Below are positions 26,741-34,649 of a stretch of 64,000 nucleotides of DNA, one piece after another. The stretch's first letter is position 1; each line of letters opens with the position of its first letter. This DNA comes from Acetobacter thailandicus (lineage in GTDB: Bacteria > Pseudomonadota > Alphaproteobacteria > Acetobacterales > Acetobacteraceae). The notes beneath the pieces are model-generated. The model was not told the origin of the DNA. It ran no database searches and was given only the letters and a program-made list of their open reading frames with translations. The position numbers were made by a program, and so were the translations under genes. Where the stretch lies: assembly GCF_011516655.1 (NCBI RefSeq), contig NZ_WOSV01000005.1, positions 62,001-126,000 on the forward strand, in the 5' to 3' direction.

Positions 26741-28060
26741 TCAGACGCGACGTACAATCAGACTGGCATTGGTGCCACCAAAGCCAAAGCTGTTAGAAAG
26801 TGCCACATCAATTTTTCTTTGCTGCGCAGTATGCGCTACCCGATCGATCACACTCTCACGAGATGGATTATCGAGGTTCAGTGTAGGTGGGGCAACATTG
26901 TCACGAATGGCAAGCATGCTGAAAATCGCTTCGATAGCGCCAGCTGCACCCAGCAGATGCCCGGTTGCTGATTTCGTTGATGACATAGCCAGGGACCTGG
27001 CAGAATCACCAAACAGACGCTCAACAGCTTCAAGCTCCAGATCATCTGCCATGGTTGAAGTGCCATGAGCATTAACATAGTTGATATCAGAGGCTGTGAT
27101 ATCTGCACTTTTCAGGGCGGCAGTCATAGCGCGGAAAGCACCATCATGCCCTTCTGCCGGTGCTGTAATATGATAAGCATCGCCAGACATGCCATAGCCG
27201 ATAACTTCAGCATAAATTTTTGCACCGCGGGCTTTGGCGTGCTCGTATTCTTCGAGCACAACAACCCCGGCACCCTCTCCCATGACAAAGCCATCGCGGT
27301 CTTTGTCCCATGGACGGGATGCCTTCTGAGGCGTATCGTTGAAACTGGTTGAAAGCGCTTTTGTTGCACAAAACCCTGCAATGCCTAATTTACAGACAGC
27401 AGCTTCCGTGCCGCCTGCAACCATTACATCAGCTTCGCCCAGAGCAATGATTTTAGCAGCATCGCCAATAGCATGTACACCTGAGGCACATGCTGTTACC
27501 ACAGCGTGGTTAGGTCCTTTAAAGCCATATTTAATAGAAACATGACCTGAAACCAGATTAATCAGAGCAGATGGAATAAAGAAAGGTGAAACGCGGTTAG
27601 CGCGACCTTCTGCAACCTGTAATGATGTTTCATAAATCGTCTGCAGACCACCAATGCCTGAGCCGATCATTACACCTGTTGCGCAACGCTCTTCTTCAGT
27701 TGATGGTACCCAGCCGGAATCCTGAACAGCTTCTGTGGCCGCAATCATCCCCATACAAATGAAACGGTCCATTTTACGCTGGTCTTTGGTGGAAATCCAC
27801 TCAGAGAGAGTTAATTTTCCCTCTGCGGCTGGCCCTTCAGGCACTTCACCAGCGACATGACAGGGAAGACCGGCAGGATCAAATGCGCTGATCTGAGCGA
27901 TACCGCTTTCACCAGCAATCAGACGAGACCATACGTTCTCTACGCCGAGGCCCAGAGGCCCCACAATGCCCATGCCTGTAACGACAACGCGTCTACGGTC
28001 CTTGGCTGAATGTCGCAAATGAAATGGCTCCACATTTAAATAATTAATGTGGTCCCTCAA
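26741..28060 (-). CDS. fabF: 3-oxoacyl-[acyl-carrier-protein] synthase II
   Basis: A condensing enzyme for chain elongation. The Cys-His-His triad is seen in VTACASGVHAIG, VNAHGTSTMADD and TGHLLGAAGAIE, with the late SNSFGFGGTNASL. The family core begins RRVVVTGMGIVGPLG. The start is unclear: no ATG precedes the core. In-frame options are TTG 28060 (439 aa), GTG 28033 and TTG 28018. The TTG at 28060 borders the loop of a hairpin, so 28033 or 28018 may be better. It follows acpP by 47 bases or more. Confidence 0.93.
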   Translation of the reverse strand: MRDHINYLNVEPFHLRHSAKDRRRVVVTGMGIVGPLGLGVENVWSRLIAGESGIAQISAFDPAGLPCHVAGEVPEGPAAEGKLTLSEWISTKDQRKMDRFICMGMIAATEAVQDSGWVPSTEEERCATGVMIGSGIGGLQTIYETSLQVAEGRANRVSPFFIPSALINLVSGHVSIKYGFKGPNHAVVTACASGVHAIGDAAKIIALGEADVMVAGGTEAAVCKLGIAGFCATKALSTSFNDTPQKASRPWDKDRDGFVMGEGAGVVVLEEYEHAKARGAKIYAEVIGYGMSGDAYHITAPAEGHDGAFRAMTAALKSADITASDINYVNAHGTSTMADDLELEAVERLFGDSARSLAMSSTKSATGHLLGAAGAIEAIFSMLAIRDNVAPPTLNLDNPSRESVIDRVAHTAQQRKIDVALSNSFGFGGTNASLIVRRV

Positions 28061-28075
28061 CAGATCAGAGGGACC
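28051..28075 (-). terminator. Hairpin between acpP and fabF
   Basis: GGTCCCTC (28051-28058) and GAGGGACC (28068-28075) are perfect inverted repeats with a 9-base loop. On the minus strand the hairpin lies between the acpP stop and the fabF core and is followed by an AT-rich stretch without a long T run. It may be a leaky terminator or processing site that lets acpP mRNA exceed fabF mRNA. Confidence 0.55.
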
Positions 28076-28107
28076 CTCTTAAAGACCTGAATAAGCTAAT
28101 ACTTATT

Positions 28108-28347
28108 TCAGGCAGCTTTTTGTTTTTCGATATAATCGATCGCATCTTTTACTGTTGCGATTTTTTCAGCTGCATCTTCAGGGATTTCGACATTAAAAGC
28201 TTCTTCGAAAGCCATTACCAGCTCAACGGTGTCGAGGCTGTCTGCACCCAGATCGTCAATAAAAGACGCTTCAGGTGTTACTTTGCTCTCTTCAACGCCA
28301 AGATGTTCAACGACGATTTTCTTAACTTTGTCAGCGATTTCGCTCAT
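28108..28347 (-). CDS. acpP: Acyl carrier protein
   Basis: A 79-residue, strongly acidic protein. The phosphopantetheine serine is in [10 protein letters not shown] at about residue 37, within the usual [11 protein letters not shown] block, and the last helix is [13 protein letters not shown]. It carries growing acyl chains for all the fab enzymes and for lipid A and lipoate synthesis. AGGAA lies ahead of the ATG. It is separated from fabG by 272 bases and is likely to have its own promoter, as a highly expressed gene. Confidence 0.97.
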   Translation of the reverse strand: MSEIADKVKKIVVEHLGVEESKVTPEASFIDDLGADSLDTVELVMAFEEAFNVEIPEDAAEKIATVKDAIDYIEKQKAA

Positions 28348-28619
28348 TTGTATCTATTTCCTGTGTGCCCAATATATAATTGGGACTGGTTATCCGAACC
28401 TAAAGCGGTCCGTCGTATCCTGATGCAACTTACGGTCTGAGCCTTAACGCTCATAGCCACTCAAAACAAGAGTGCCGGCCCATAGCATGTTTTTTATACA
28501 CAAGCCAGTATCAACCACTCAAAATATATTCCAGATGGTTTCATGCAAGAACATCATATATGTCTACCTGGCATATTTGAAAAAAAAAAGCACGATTTCT
28601 ATGGGCTGTTATCTGAAAG

Positions 28620-29363
28620 TCAGAGCATTGCCATGCCGCCGTTGACGTGTAGTACAGCGCCTGTCACCCATCTGGCCTCATCAGAGCATAGATAAAGTGC
28701 TGCTGCTGCAATATCCTTTGGCTCACCGAGCGTTCCCAGCGGAATTTTTGCCAGAAGTTTTTCTTTCTGGGCATCCGTCAGTACACTTGTCATCGGGGTA
28801 TCAATAAAGCCCGGGGCAATGACGTTAACCGTCACACCGCGTGAGCCGACTTCCTGAGCAAGAGATTTGCTCATGCCGATCAGACCAGCTTTGGCGGCAG
28901 AGTAATTGGCCTGACCAGGATTGCCTGTTGCCCCCACGATTGAGGCAATATTGACAATGCGTCCTTTTCTTTTGCGGAGCATACCTTTCAGGGCAGCACG
29001 GCATAAACGGAAAGGAGAAGACAAATCGAGATTAATTACCTGATCCCATTCTTCGTCCTTCATGCGAATGGCAAGATTATCGCGTGTCAGACCGGCATTA
29101 TTGATAAGAATATCAACAGGAGCCCCTGCGGCTTCTTCAGCGCGGGCAATCAGAGTGTCGGCTTCTTCGGGGGAGGAAAGATTAGCGACAACGTAGCTGG
29201 CGCGGCGGTCACCCAGCATTTCTGTGTGCGTCTGTAAAACCAGTTCACGCGTGCCGGTAAGAACAACATGAGCGCCATGCTCATGGAGTGTTGTTGCAAT
29301 AGCGCCGCCTATACCACCTGTCGCGCCGGTGATCAGAGCAACTTTTCCTTCCAGATTAAACAT
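28620..29363 (-). CDS. fabG: 3-oxoacyl-[acyl-carrier-protein] reductase
   Basis: A 247-residue NADPH-dependent short-chain reductase that reduces 3-ketoacyl-ACP. The cofactor motif is TGATGGIGGAIA, the catalytic serine is in NIASIVGATG, and YSAAK supplies Tyr and Lys; NNAGLTRDNL is the FabG signature. A TTG at 29372 is in frame, but the ATG at 29363 gives the typical MFNLEGKVALITG start. It lies 36 bases or so after fabD. A run of ten T residues on the minus strand at 28580-28589, after the stop, may aid termination. Confidence 0.95.
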   Translation of the reverse strand: MFNLEGKVALITGATGGIGGAIATTLHEHGAHVVLTGTRELVLQTHTEMLGDRRASYVVANLSSPEEADTLIARAEEAAGAPVDILINNAGLTRDNLAIRMKDEEWDQVINLDLSSPFRLCRAALKGMLRKRKGRIVNIASIVGATGNPGQANYSAAKAGLIGMSKSLAQEVGSRGVTVNVIAPGFIDTPMTSVLTDAQKEKLLAKIPLGTLGEPKDIAAAALYLCSDEARWVTGAVLHVNGGMAML

Positions 29364-29399
29364 ATTCTGCAATTTTCCTCTTATAATTAACGTGTTTTA

Positions 29400-30344
29400 T
29401 TAAAGTGTTTTCAGAAAATTTTCTATATCAGCCGGTGTGCCGACGGAAAGAACAGATGATTCGCTGCTGATCCGGCGAATCAGCCCGGAGAGCACTTTGC
29501 CTGCTCCGATTTCAATAAAAGACTCAACGCCGGCAGATACCATATTTTCCACACTTTCGCGCCAGCGAACCTGCCCGGTGACCTGGTTGATCAGGTTTGT
29601 ACGAATTGTTTGAGTATCCGTTTCCTGCTCGGCGGTGACGTTAGCAATAACAGGTACGACCGGTGGCATAACAGGGGCTTTAGCCAGAGCTTCAGCCATC
29701 GTTTCCTGGGCCGGACGCATCATGGAGCAATGAAACGGGGCTGAGACGGGCAGTTTCAGAGCACGTTTAATTTTCATTTCTTTCGCTATGAGAATGGCTT
29801 TCTCAATGCCGTCAGTCTGCCCTGAAATAACAGTCTGCCCGCCACCATTATCATTTGCGATTTCAACAATTCCGTCACTGCTGGCAGCTTTACAGATTTC
29901 TCTTACCTGCTCAGGGGTTGCGCCAATAATAGCAGCCATAGCACCCTCACCTGCCGGCACGGCTTTCTGCATCGCCTGACCACGAAGGCGCAGCAAACGT
30001 GCCGTCTCTGCTATGTTCAGTGAGCGTCCGGCGGCAAGTGCGGCATATTCTCCCAGTGAGTGCCCCGCCAGAAAAGTGGCTTTCTTTTTAAGGTCAAGAC
30101 CACCTTCAGTTTCAAGAACCCGTAAAACAGCCATTGAAACAGCCATAAGGGCTGGCTGTGCATTATCTGTTGCAGTTAAAGTTTCGGCCGGTCCCTCAAA
30201 GATGACCTTCGAAAGCTTTTCGCCCAGAGCCTCATCAACTTCCTCAAAGACAGCGCGGGCTGCGGGAAAAGCGGCTGCAAGGTCAGCACCCATGCCAACT
30301 GACTGGCTGCCCTGCCCCGGAAAAACAAAAGCATAAACGGTCAT
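29400..30344 (-). CDS. fabD: Malonyl-CoA:ACP transacylase
   Basis: A 314-residue transacylase that moves malonyl groups from CoA to ACP. The start FVFPGQGSQSVGMG, the nucleophile serine in GHSLGEYAAL, the arginine region LRLRGQAMQ and the histidine in SAPFHCSMM are all present. It heads fabD-fabG on the minus strand, with acpP and fabF downstream. The ATG at 30344 begins 105 bases beyond the methyltransferase stop, with a hairpin in between. Confidence 0.96.
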   Translation of the reverse strand: MTVYAFVFPGQGSQSVGMGADLAAAFPAARAVFEEVDEALGEKLSKVIFEGPAETLTATDNAQPALMAVSMAVLRVLETEGGLDLKKKATFLAGHSLGEYAALAAGRSLNIAETARLLRLRGQAMQKAVPAGEGAMAAIIGATPEQVREICKAASSDGIVEIANDNGGGQTVISGQTDGIEKAILIAKEMKIKRALKLPVSAPFHCSMMRPAQETMAEALAKAPVMPPVVPVIANVTAEQETDTQTIRTNLINQVTGQVRWRESVENMVSAGVESFIEIGAGKVLSGLIRRISSESSVLSVGTPADIENFLKTL

Positions 30345-30410
30345 AGTCTTTTTACTTTGCTCAAAAATGGATGGTGTTTGTTATGGAAGCGAAGACCTTC
30401 GCATAGCATT

Positions 30411-30443
30411 GCCTCTGATATTATAGAAGATGATATCAGAGGC
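30411..30443 (-). terminator. 11-bp inverted repeat between methyltransferase gene and fabD
   Basis: GCCTCTGATAT (30411-30421) and ATATCAGAGGC (30433-30443) are perfect inverted repeats around an 11-base loop, starting 5 bases after the methyltransferase stop. No T-tract follows on the minus strand, so it could be a Rho-linked or processing hairpin, or a binding site ahead of fabD. Confidence 0.5.
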
Positions 30444-30448
30444 GTTGC

Positions 30449-31708
30449 TTATGACGGAGCCTGAAGCAGTACGCGGTTGAGACTTTCAAGAACGGAGAAA
30501 GTTTCACGCCATACTGTCTCGAATTTAGTGTCAGGAACGCCCCGGGTTGCAAGAATCTGTGCAATGTCACCGACAGACCGAACGCCATCAATTAAAGGTA
30601 AAATACCACGTGCCTGAGGCGGAAGAGCGATGGGAACCACCAGCGTACCAAAGGAAAATGGTAATATATGATCAGGCGTCATTTGCATCGCGAGTTCTGT
30701 ACCGGGGATTTCTCTCATGACCGGCACAGAATCATGGGCCATAAAATCCGGTGGCAATGTCGGGTTAGTATTTTTTACGACATAGGCAACATGAGTGGCC
30801 ATGTTCCCTGCGAGAGATTCGGCAAGAGCCGCCTGCTCTCTGAAGTTGAGAGAAGAAATGACAGCGCGTAATTTTGCGTCGGGCAGGAAGAGCGATGGAT
30901 TATAACGCGCAGGCTCAAGCAGGCATGCTGTTTTCAGACCGGCGTTGTCGATCAGATCAAGAAACCTGGGCGCGGTATAAGCGCGGTCTCTCGGGTTGAG
31001 GAGGAGATCATACAAGCCAGCATCACCACCGCTCAGATGATCGCCGAAATTACCATTCTGGCGGAGCCAGGCGGTTGCCGGCAGATAACGCATAACGCGG
31101 CGTGCAATGTCCAGCCGTGTTTTTGGCGCGTCGCTTACAGGTGCAAGCTGATGCAACGCATCCTGCAGCATATAAACCCCCGTTCGGCCATAAGGTGCAT
31201 AGACCATAAGGCCCATGCCGCCATCAGCAGCAAGGGAGTTATTCAGTATTTGTAACGCGGCTTCAGGGTCAGGAAGATGGTGGAGCACACCGCAGCAGTC
31301 GATATAATCAAACAGCCCGAGATTAAGAGAGGGAATCTGATCTATCGAAGCCTGAATGAAGCGGATATTTGTAAGTTTTCGTTCTTCTGCCCGCGCTTTT
31401 GCTACAGATAACGCTTTATCGGAACGGTCAAGACAAAGCACCTCACCCGAACGGTCAGCTCGTGTCATGTGTGTCGCAAGCATAATGGCGGCATCACCTG
31501 TGCCACATCCCGCGATCAATACGTTCAGTGGGGTCGTGCGTGGTCGCCTCGCTTTGAAAACCCAGTAATCAATTTCTCTGAGGTGACTGGGGCTGCCAAT
31601 CAGCAGCCTTTTTCGTTCGTCCAGCGGGTTGCGCTCAGGGTAAGGATAAGACTCATACTGTGCAGCCAGACTATTGTCGCGCTCATCAGTTGTGTTGTGT
31701 TGTGACAA
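30449..31708 (-). CDS. Class I SAM-dependent methyltransferase with C-terminal extension
   Basis: A 419-residue protein. It opens with YESYPYPERNP, a motif shared by a family of bacterial methyltransferases, followed by the SAM site VLIAGCGTGDAAIML, the acidic LCLDRSDKAL and CCGVLHHLPDPEAAL. The last 200 residues resemble no enzyme I recognise and may be a winged-helix or substrate domain. The substrate is unknown. I chose TTG 31708, which has GGGGAG 6 bases upstream; the open frame runs further, into the end of the upstream gene. That gene ends only 14 bases before this start, so the pair is co-transcribed. Confidence 0.8.
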   Translation of the reverse strand: MSQHNTTDERDNSLAAQYESYPYPERNPLDERKRLLIGSPSHLREIDYWVFKARRPRTTPLNVLIAGCGTGDAAIMLATHMTRADRSGEVLCLDRSDKALSVAKARAEERKLTNIRFIQASIDQIPSLNLGLFDYIDCCGVLHHLPDPEAALQILNNSLAADGGMGLMVYAPYGRTGVYMLQDALHQLAPVSDAPKTRLDIARRVMRYLPATAWLRQNGNFGDHLSGGDAGLYDLLLNPRDRAYTAPRFLDLIDNAGLKTACLLEPARYNPSLFLPDAKLRAVISSLNFREQAALAESLAGNMATHVAYVVKNTNPTLPPDFMAHDSVPVMREIPGTELAMQMTPDHILPFSFGTLVVPIALPPQARGILPLIDGVRSVGDIAQILATRGVPDTKFETVWRETFSVLESLNRVLLQAPS

Positions 31709-31722
31709 GGTCCGCTCCCCTT

Positions 31723-32475
31723 TTAGCGCGGAATCAGTTTGCCACGCTGCCATGCCTCAGCCGCTTCATCAGCAGAGAGGCCCTCTGTGCGCATGGCGTA
31801 ATCCATGGCGCTGATGATCTTAGTGCTGAGCATAAGTTCATCAAGTTCGTCGCGCAGGTCAATATCCATTTCTTCAGCGAGGCCCGGGCGAAGCAGCATA
31901 TGGGCAGCTTTATTCTGAGGAAGAACGTTTTTTGGCTCATCAAGGGATGACAGGCTGGCCTGATGAAGGAGGAAGCACGGATCGGTCAGAATCATAAGGG
32001 ACGCGGTATTGTTATCTAACGCGTCTGCGAGAGCTGAAAGAGCCTGATCGTCTGGCATGCTCTGCAGGGTGAAACCGACTTCATTCAGGTTATATGCGGT
32101 AATAATTTTTTCGGCCTGCTGGCGCAGGGAATCCTGTACAATAATCGTGCGAGAGAAAGGAATTTCTTTTTCTGTCAGGTCGTTAAGCGACGCAAACCCT
32201 GAGTTGCTGTCTGGCAGATAGCAGCGCGTGCCAGGCTGAAATAAATTGCCAAGCTGCGTTACACCATTTGTAATCAGGGCGTCATCAGCTCCTGGCAGCC
32301 AGGCAGAGATATACAGATCAATTTCGCCATCGCTGAGCATCTGTCCGAGAATATCTTTAGGACCAATTGTGACTTCAGGTTCAATATCATGCGCTTCAAT
32401 GACGCGGATAATGGCCGCTGCAGTCGCTTCATGTATCGTGTTTTCCGGATGAGCGAGCGTAAGAGTGGTTGTCAT
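31723..32475 (-). CDS. Glycine betaine-binding-like (OpuAC fold) protein without export signal
   Basis: A 250-residue protein resembling the substrate-binding domain of quaternary-amine ABC transporters: LTLAHPENTIHEATAAAI at the start, LYISAWLPGADD with the aromatic ligand tryptophan, and repeated lobe strands. It starts directly in the first beta strand with no signal peptide or lipobox, so it should stay in the cytoplasm. No permease or ATPase gene is near. The next gene, a methyltransferase, follows by 14 bases, which raises the possibility that it binds a methylated or methyl-accepting small molecule; that is speculation. Confidence 0.65.
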   Translation of the reverse strand: MTTTLTLAHPENTIHEATAAAIIRVIEAHDIEPEVTIGPKDILGQMLSDGEIDLYISAWLPGADDALITNGVTQLGNLFQPGTRCYLPDSNSGFASLNDLTEKEIPFSRTIIVQDSLRQQAEKIITAYNLNEVGFTLQSMPDDQALSALADALDNNTASLMILTDPCFLLHQASLSSLDEPKNVLPQNKAAHMLLRPGLAEEMDIDLRDELDELMLSTKIISAMDYAMRTEGLSADEAAEAWQRGKLIPR

Positions 32476-32602
32476 TTCAAGGGTTCCCTGGCAGCACAGC
32501 TAAGATTAAAGTTGTTGCAGCAGCAGAAAGCCCTTGATGCAATCCCTTAAAATAAGTTTCTGCCCTTAATATGCAGTAAAGCGACAGAAAATGGTGAAAA
32601 CT

Positions 32603-32621
32603 ATACCGGCAGAGCCGGTAT
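32603..32621 (-). terminator. Terminator after the small protein gene at 32.6 kb
   Basis: ATACCGGC (32603-32610) and GCCGGTAT (32614-32621) pair perfectly around a 3-base loop that starts inside the stop codon of the minus-strand gene. On that strand a T-rich stretch (AGTTTTCACCATTTTC) follows, giving a reasonable intrinsic terminator. Confidence 0.7.
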
Positions 32622-32980
32622 CAGCCTGCTGCAACAATTTTTTCCTGACGTGGCAGCACGGGGCGGATCATCAGCAGGGCATCTGCAAAAGAAGAAAACT
32701 GACCGAGTGAATTTTCCCGTATGGCATCGACCACGACCCATTTATTGCCAAGAGAGAAAATTTTATAAGCCGGATCAGCGGTCTCGCGCACCCATACAAC
32801 GACATATTCAGACGATGAGCCTGCACGTTTCTCGGTCGAAGAAAATACATCTGCATCACACAGGCCCATTGGCAGGCCGGCTTCGAGCCAGCGTGAAAGA
32901 TAGTCGCGGTGATGAGGGAGGATTTCCAGCTGGAATGGAAGTATCTGGCAGGCGGACGATGCTTCGTTCGTGTGCAACAT
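32621..32980 (-). CDS. Conserved-looking small protein of unknown function
   Basis: A 119-residue soluble protein that I do not recognise. It has no signal peptide or membrane segment. The middle has a strand-rich stretch (SEYVVVWVRETADPAYKIF, then KWVVVDAIRENSLGQF) followed by a helix (SFADALLMIRPVLP), suggesting a small alpha-beta fold. The ATG at 32980 has AGGA 9 bases ahead; an in-frame upstream codon at 32998 is less likely. A proper terminator overlaps its stop, which supports it as a real gene. It stands alone between two longer gaps. Confidence 0.6.
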   Translation of the reverse strand: MLHTNEASSACQILPFQLEILPHHRDYLSRWLEAGLPMGLCDADVFSSTEKRAGSSSEYVVVWVRETADPAYKIFSLGNKWVVVDAIRENSLGQFSSFADALLMIRPVLPRQEKIVAAG

Positions 32981-33148
32981 AATCTTACATCCTGTCATTA
33001 CATTATCAGAGGCGCTGTGTTGCCTCTGTTTGTATCGGATGCAGATCCGGACCGCTACGGTAAAGTTTCTTTTTCGCCTCCAAAAGAGGCAGAAAAGAGC
33101 CTGAGTTGCACAAAAAACACACCACCTTGAGTGGAAGGTAAAATAATT

Positions 33149-33182
33149 GCCTAAAAATTAATCAATAGTTTATTTTTTAGGC
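33149..33182 (-). terminator. AT-rich hairpin after the LpxR-like gene
   Basis: GCCTAAAAA (33149-33157) and TTTTTAGGC (33174-33182) are inverted repeats lying 8 bases past the stop of the minus-strand gene. On the minus strand the hairpin is followed by AATTATTTTACC, so a modest terminator is likely. Confidence 0.6.
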
Positions 33183-33189
33183 TTTCGTG

Positions 33190-34260
33190 TTAAAATTTCG
33201 CAGAGATCATGACAGAGCCGTAGTTAAACAGGCCTGAGCGCGCTCCTTTAAACTGCTGAGTCTGCCATACCTGGCTGTAAGAAACACGAAGGCCGTAAAA
33301 CATGACGGCCAGACCGGCGTGAATTTCACCAACATCCCACCGTTTATCAACGTGCAGAGAGTTGCTGCGCATTGTGTTGCCCTGAAGGCTGGCATCATAG
33401 GCAACAGCCTGCCCTGTTACGCCGCCAAAGACGTACCATGCAAAGGGACGCGTTGCTTTATAGGCATCTGTTCCGTCTGTACCTGATGCAGTGATAGTGG
33501 GAACACCAAAGTCACTGTTTAGCCCCTGACCGATGCGAATCATGTCGCCGATTTTGCCATAAATCTGAAAATCGCCGGCTGCGGCCGCAACTGATGGCAG
33601 GGTATCCATCTCAATGCCGTAGACTTTGACAATTGGCAGGCGCCAGACCCGACCAGCCTGAACCTGGAAGATGATCTGATTCTGCAGCTGATGACTCCAG
33701 CCTTTGTTGGTTGTGTCGCCAATCATGTTGTGAAAGCCGTTCTGAACCTGTCTGGCCAGAGAGGCTGGTCCCATAACGCCGGCCTGAATACCAAAAACGC
33801 TGCGGGATAAATCGGTATCGTTGATGAGATTGATTGTTCCCAGCAAGACGCCGCTGTAGGGGCGTGTGCGTAACAGGCTGTTATGTGGCTGCCCGGGTGC
33901 CCAGGGGCTGCGAACCTGTGTGTCACTTGGGGTGAAGATCAGCTGCTGTATACCCATGCTGATTCGCTGCACACCTTCACCCAGAATGGCTTTGTTGATT
34001 TTCGCAATAGGAGCGGGAAGCGTATCTGTGCCCGATGTCCAGTTTATGCGCAGGCCACTGGTATAATACTGATCGGATGTACCTTTCAGAGTTGAGACCG
34101 CATCGTTCTCACCCTGGACAGTCCATGTCCCTGTTTTATCCTGTAAAGGTGTGGCATGCGCGCTTTTCGCTGCACTGACGCTTATAAAGAGGCATCCTGT
34201 CAGCAGGAGAGTCTTTGTGGCTTTATGCCGGAGCGCAGAAGGGGCGGCGATGGCGGGCAT
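33190..34260 (-). CDS. LpxR family (DUF2219) outer-membrane lipid A deacylase-like protein
   Basis: A 356-residue exported beta-barrel protein. A signal peptide covers about the first 40 residues (LLLTGCLFISVSAAKSAHA). Family landmarks are ENDAVSTLKGTSDQYYTSGL near the mature start (the Asn and Asp region that binds metal and substrate), RPYSGVLLGT, and GWSHQLQNQIIFQ. It ends in an aromatic residue (SAKF), as outer-membrane barrels do. LpxR of Salmonella removes the 3'-acyloxyacyl group of lipid A. Activity here is inferred. The ATG at 34260 follows AGAGAG; GTG 34266 is an alternative. It diverges from the cold-shock gene. Confidence 0.8.
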   Translation of the reverse strand: MPAIAAPSALRHKATKTLLLTGCLFISVSAAKSAHATPLQDKTGTWTVQGENDAVSTLKGTSDQYYTSGLRINWTSGTDTLPAPIAKINKAILGEGVQRISMGIQQLIFTPSDTQVRSPWAPGQPHNSLLRTRPYSGVLLGTINLINDTDLSRSVFGIQAGVMGPASLARQVQNGFHNMIGDTTNKGWSHQLQNQIIFQVQAGRVWRLPIVKVYGIEMDTLPSVAAAAGDFQIYGKIGDMIRIGQGLNSDFGVPTITASGTDGTDAYKATRPFAWYVFGGVTGQAVAYDASLQGNTMRSNSLHVDKRWDVGEIHAGLAVMFYGLRVSYSQVWQTQQFKGARSGLFNYGSVMISAKF

Positions 34261-34649
34261 TATCACTCTCTTTGATTTTTAATACAGCAGGATATCAGCA
34301 AGGACTCCTTATTAATTGAAAATTATGTGCCAGGTAAAGCTGCTATTTGCCTTACTGATGCGCATACTCCGCAGCTGGCCACTAAGTTTTTAAGGTTTTT
34401 TTCACGTTTTTGTGAGTATCTTTACAAAGATGATGCAAATCTTTTGGTTTTCGTGCTTTCCTGTAGCGGCGTTGCGGTTAGTTATGCTAGCGTTGACGCG
34501 AGGAAGTTATTCCAAAGGGTGTATGTCGTGCAGTTCATGGTCAGTTTTATAAAAATGATGCCGGAACCTGCACTGCCGTTTGGCAAGCTTTCCGTTTTTC
34601 AATATCTGGAGAAGGTAAAACCTGTCTCCATGTTCCAGGATCAAGACCG
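34261..34649. other. Long divergent intergenic region ahead of the cold-shock gene
   Basis: These 389 bases separate the LpxR-like gene from the double cold-shock gene. A weak open frame of 108 codons (GTG at 34327) crosses most of it but has no ribosome site, no recognisable similarity and an unlikely composition. The base mix is AT-rich at the left, with several short inverted segments. Cold-shock genes often have long structured 5' leaders, so I read the right half as promoter plus leader. I see no RNA gene that I can name. Confidence 0.4.
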
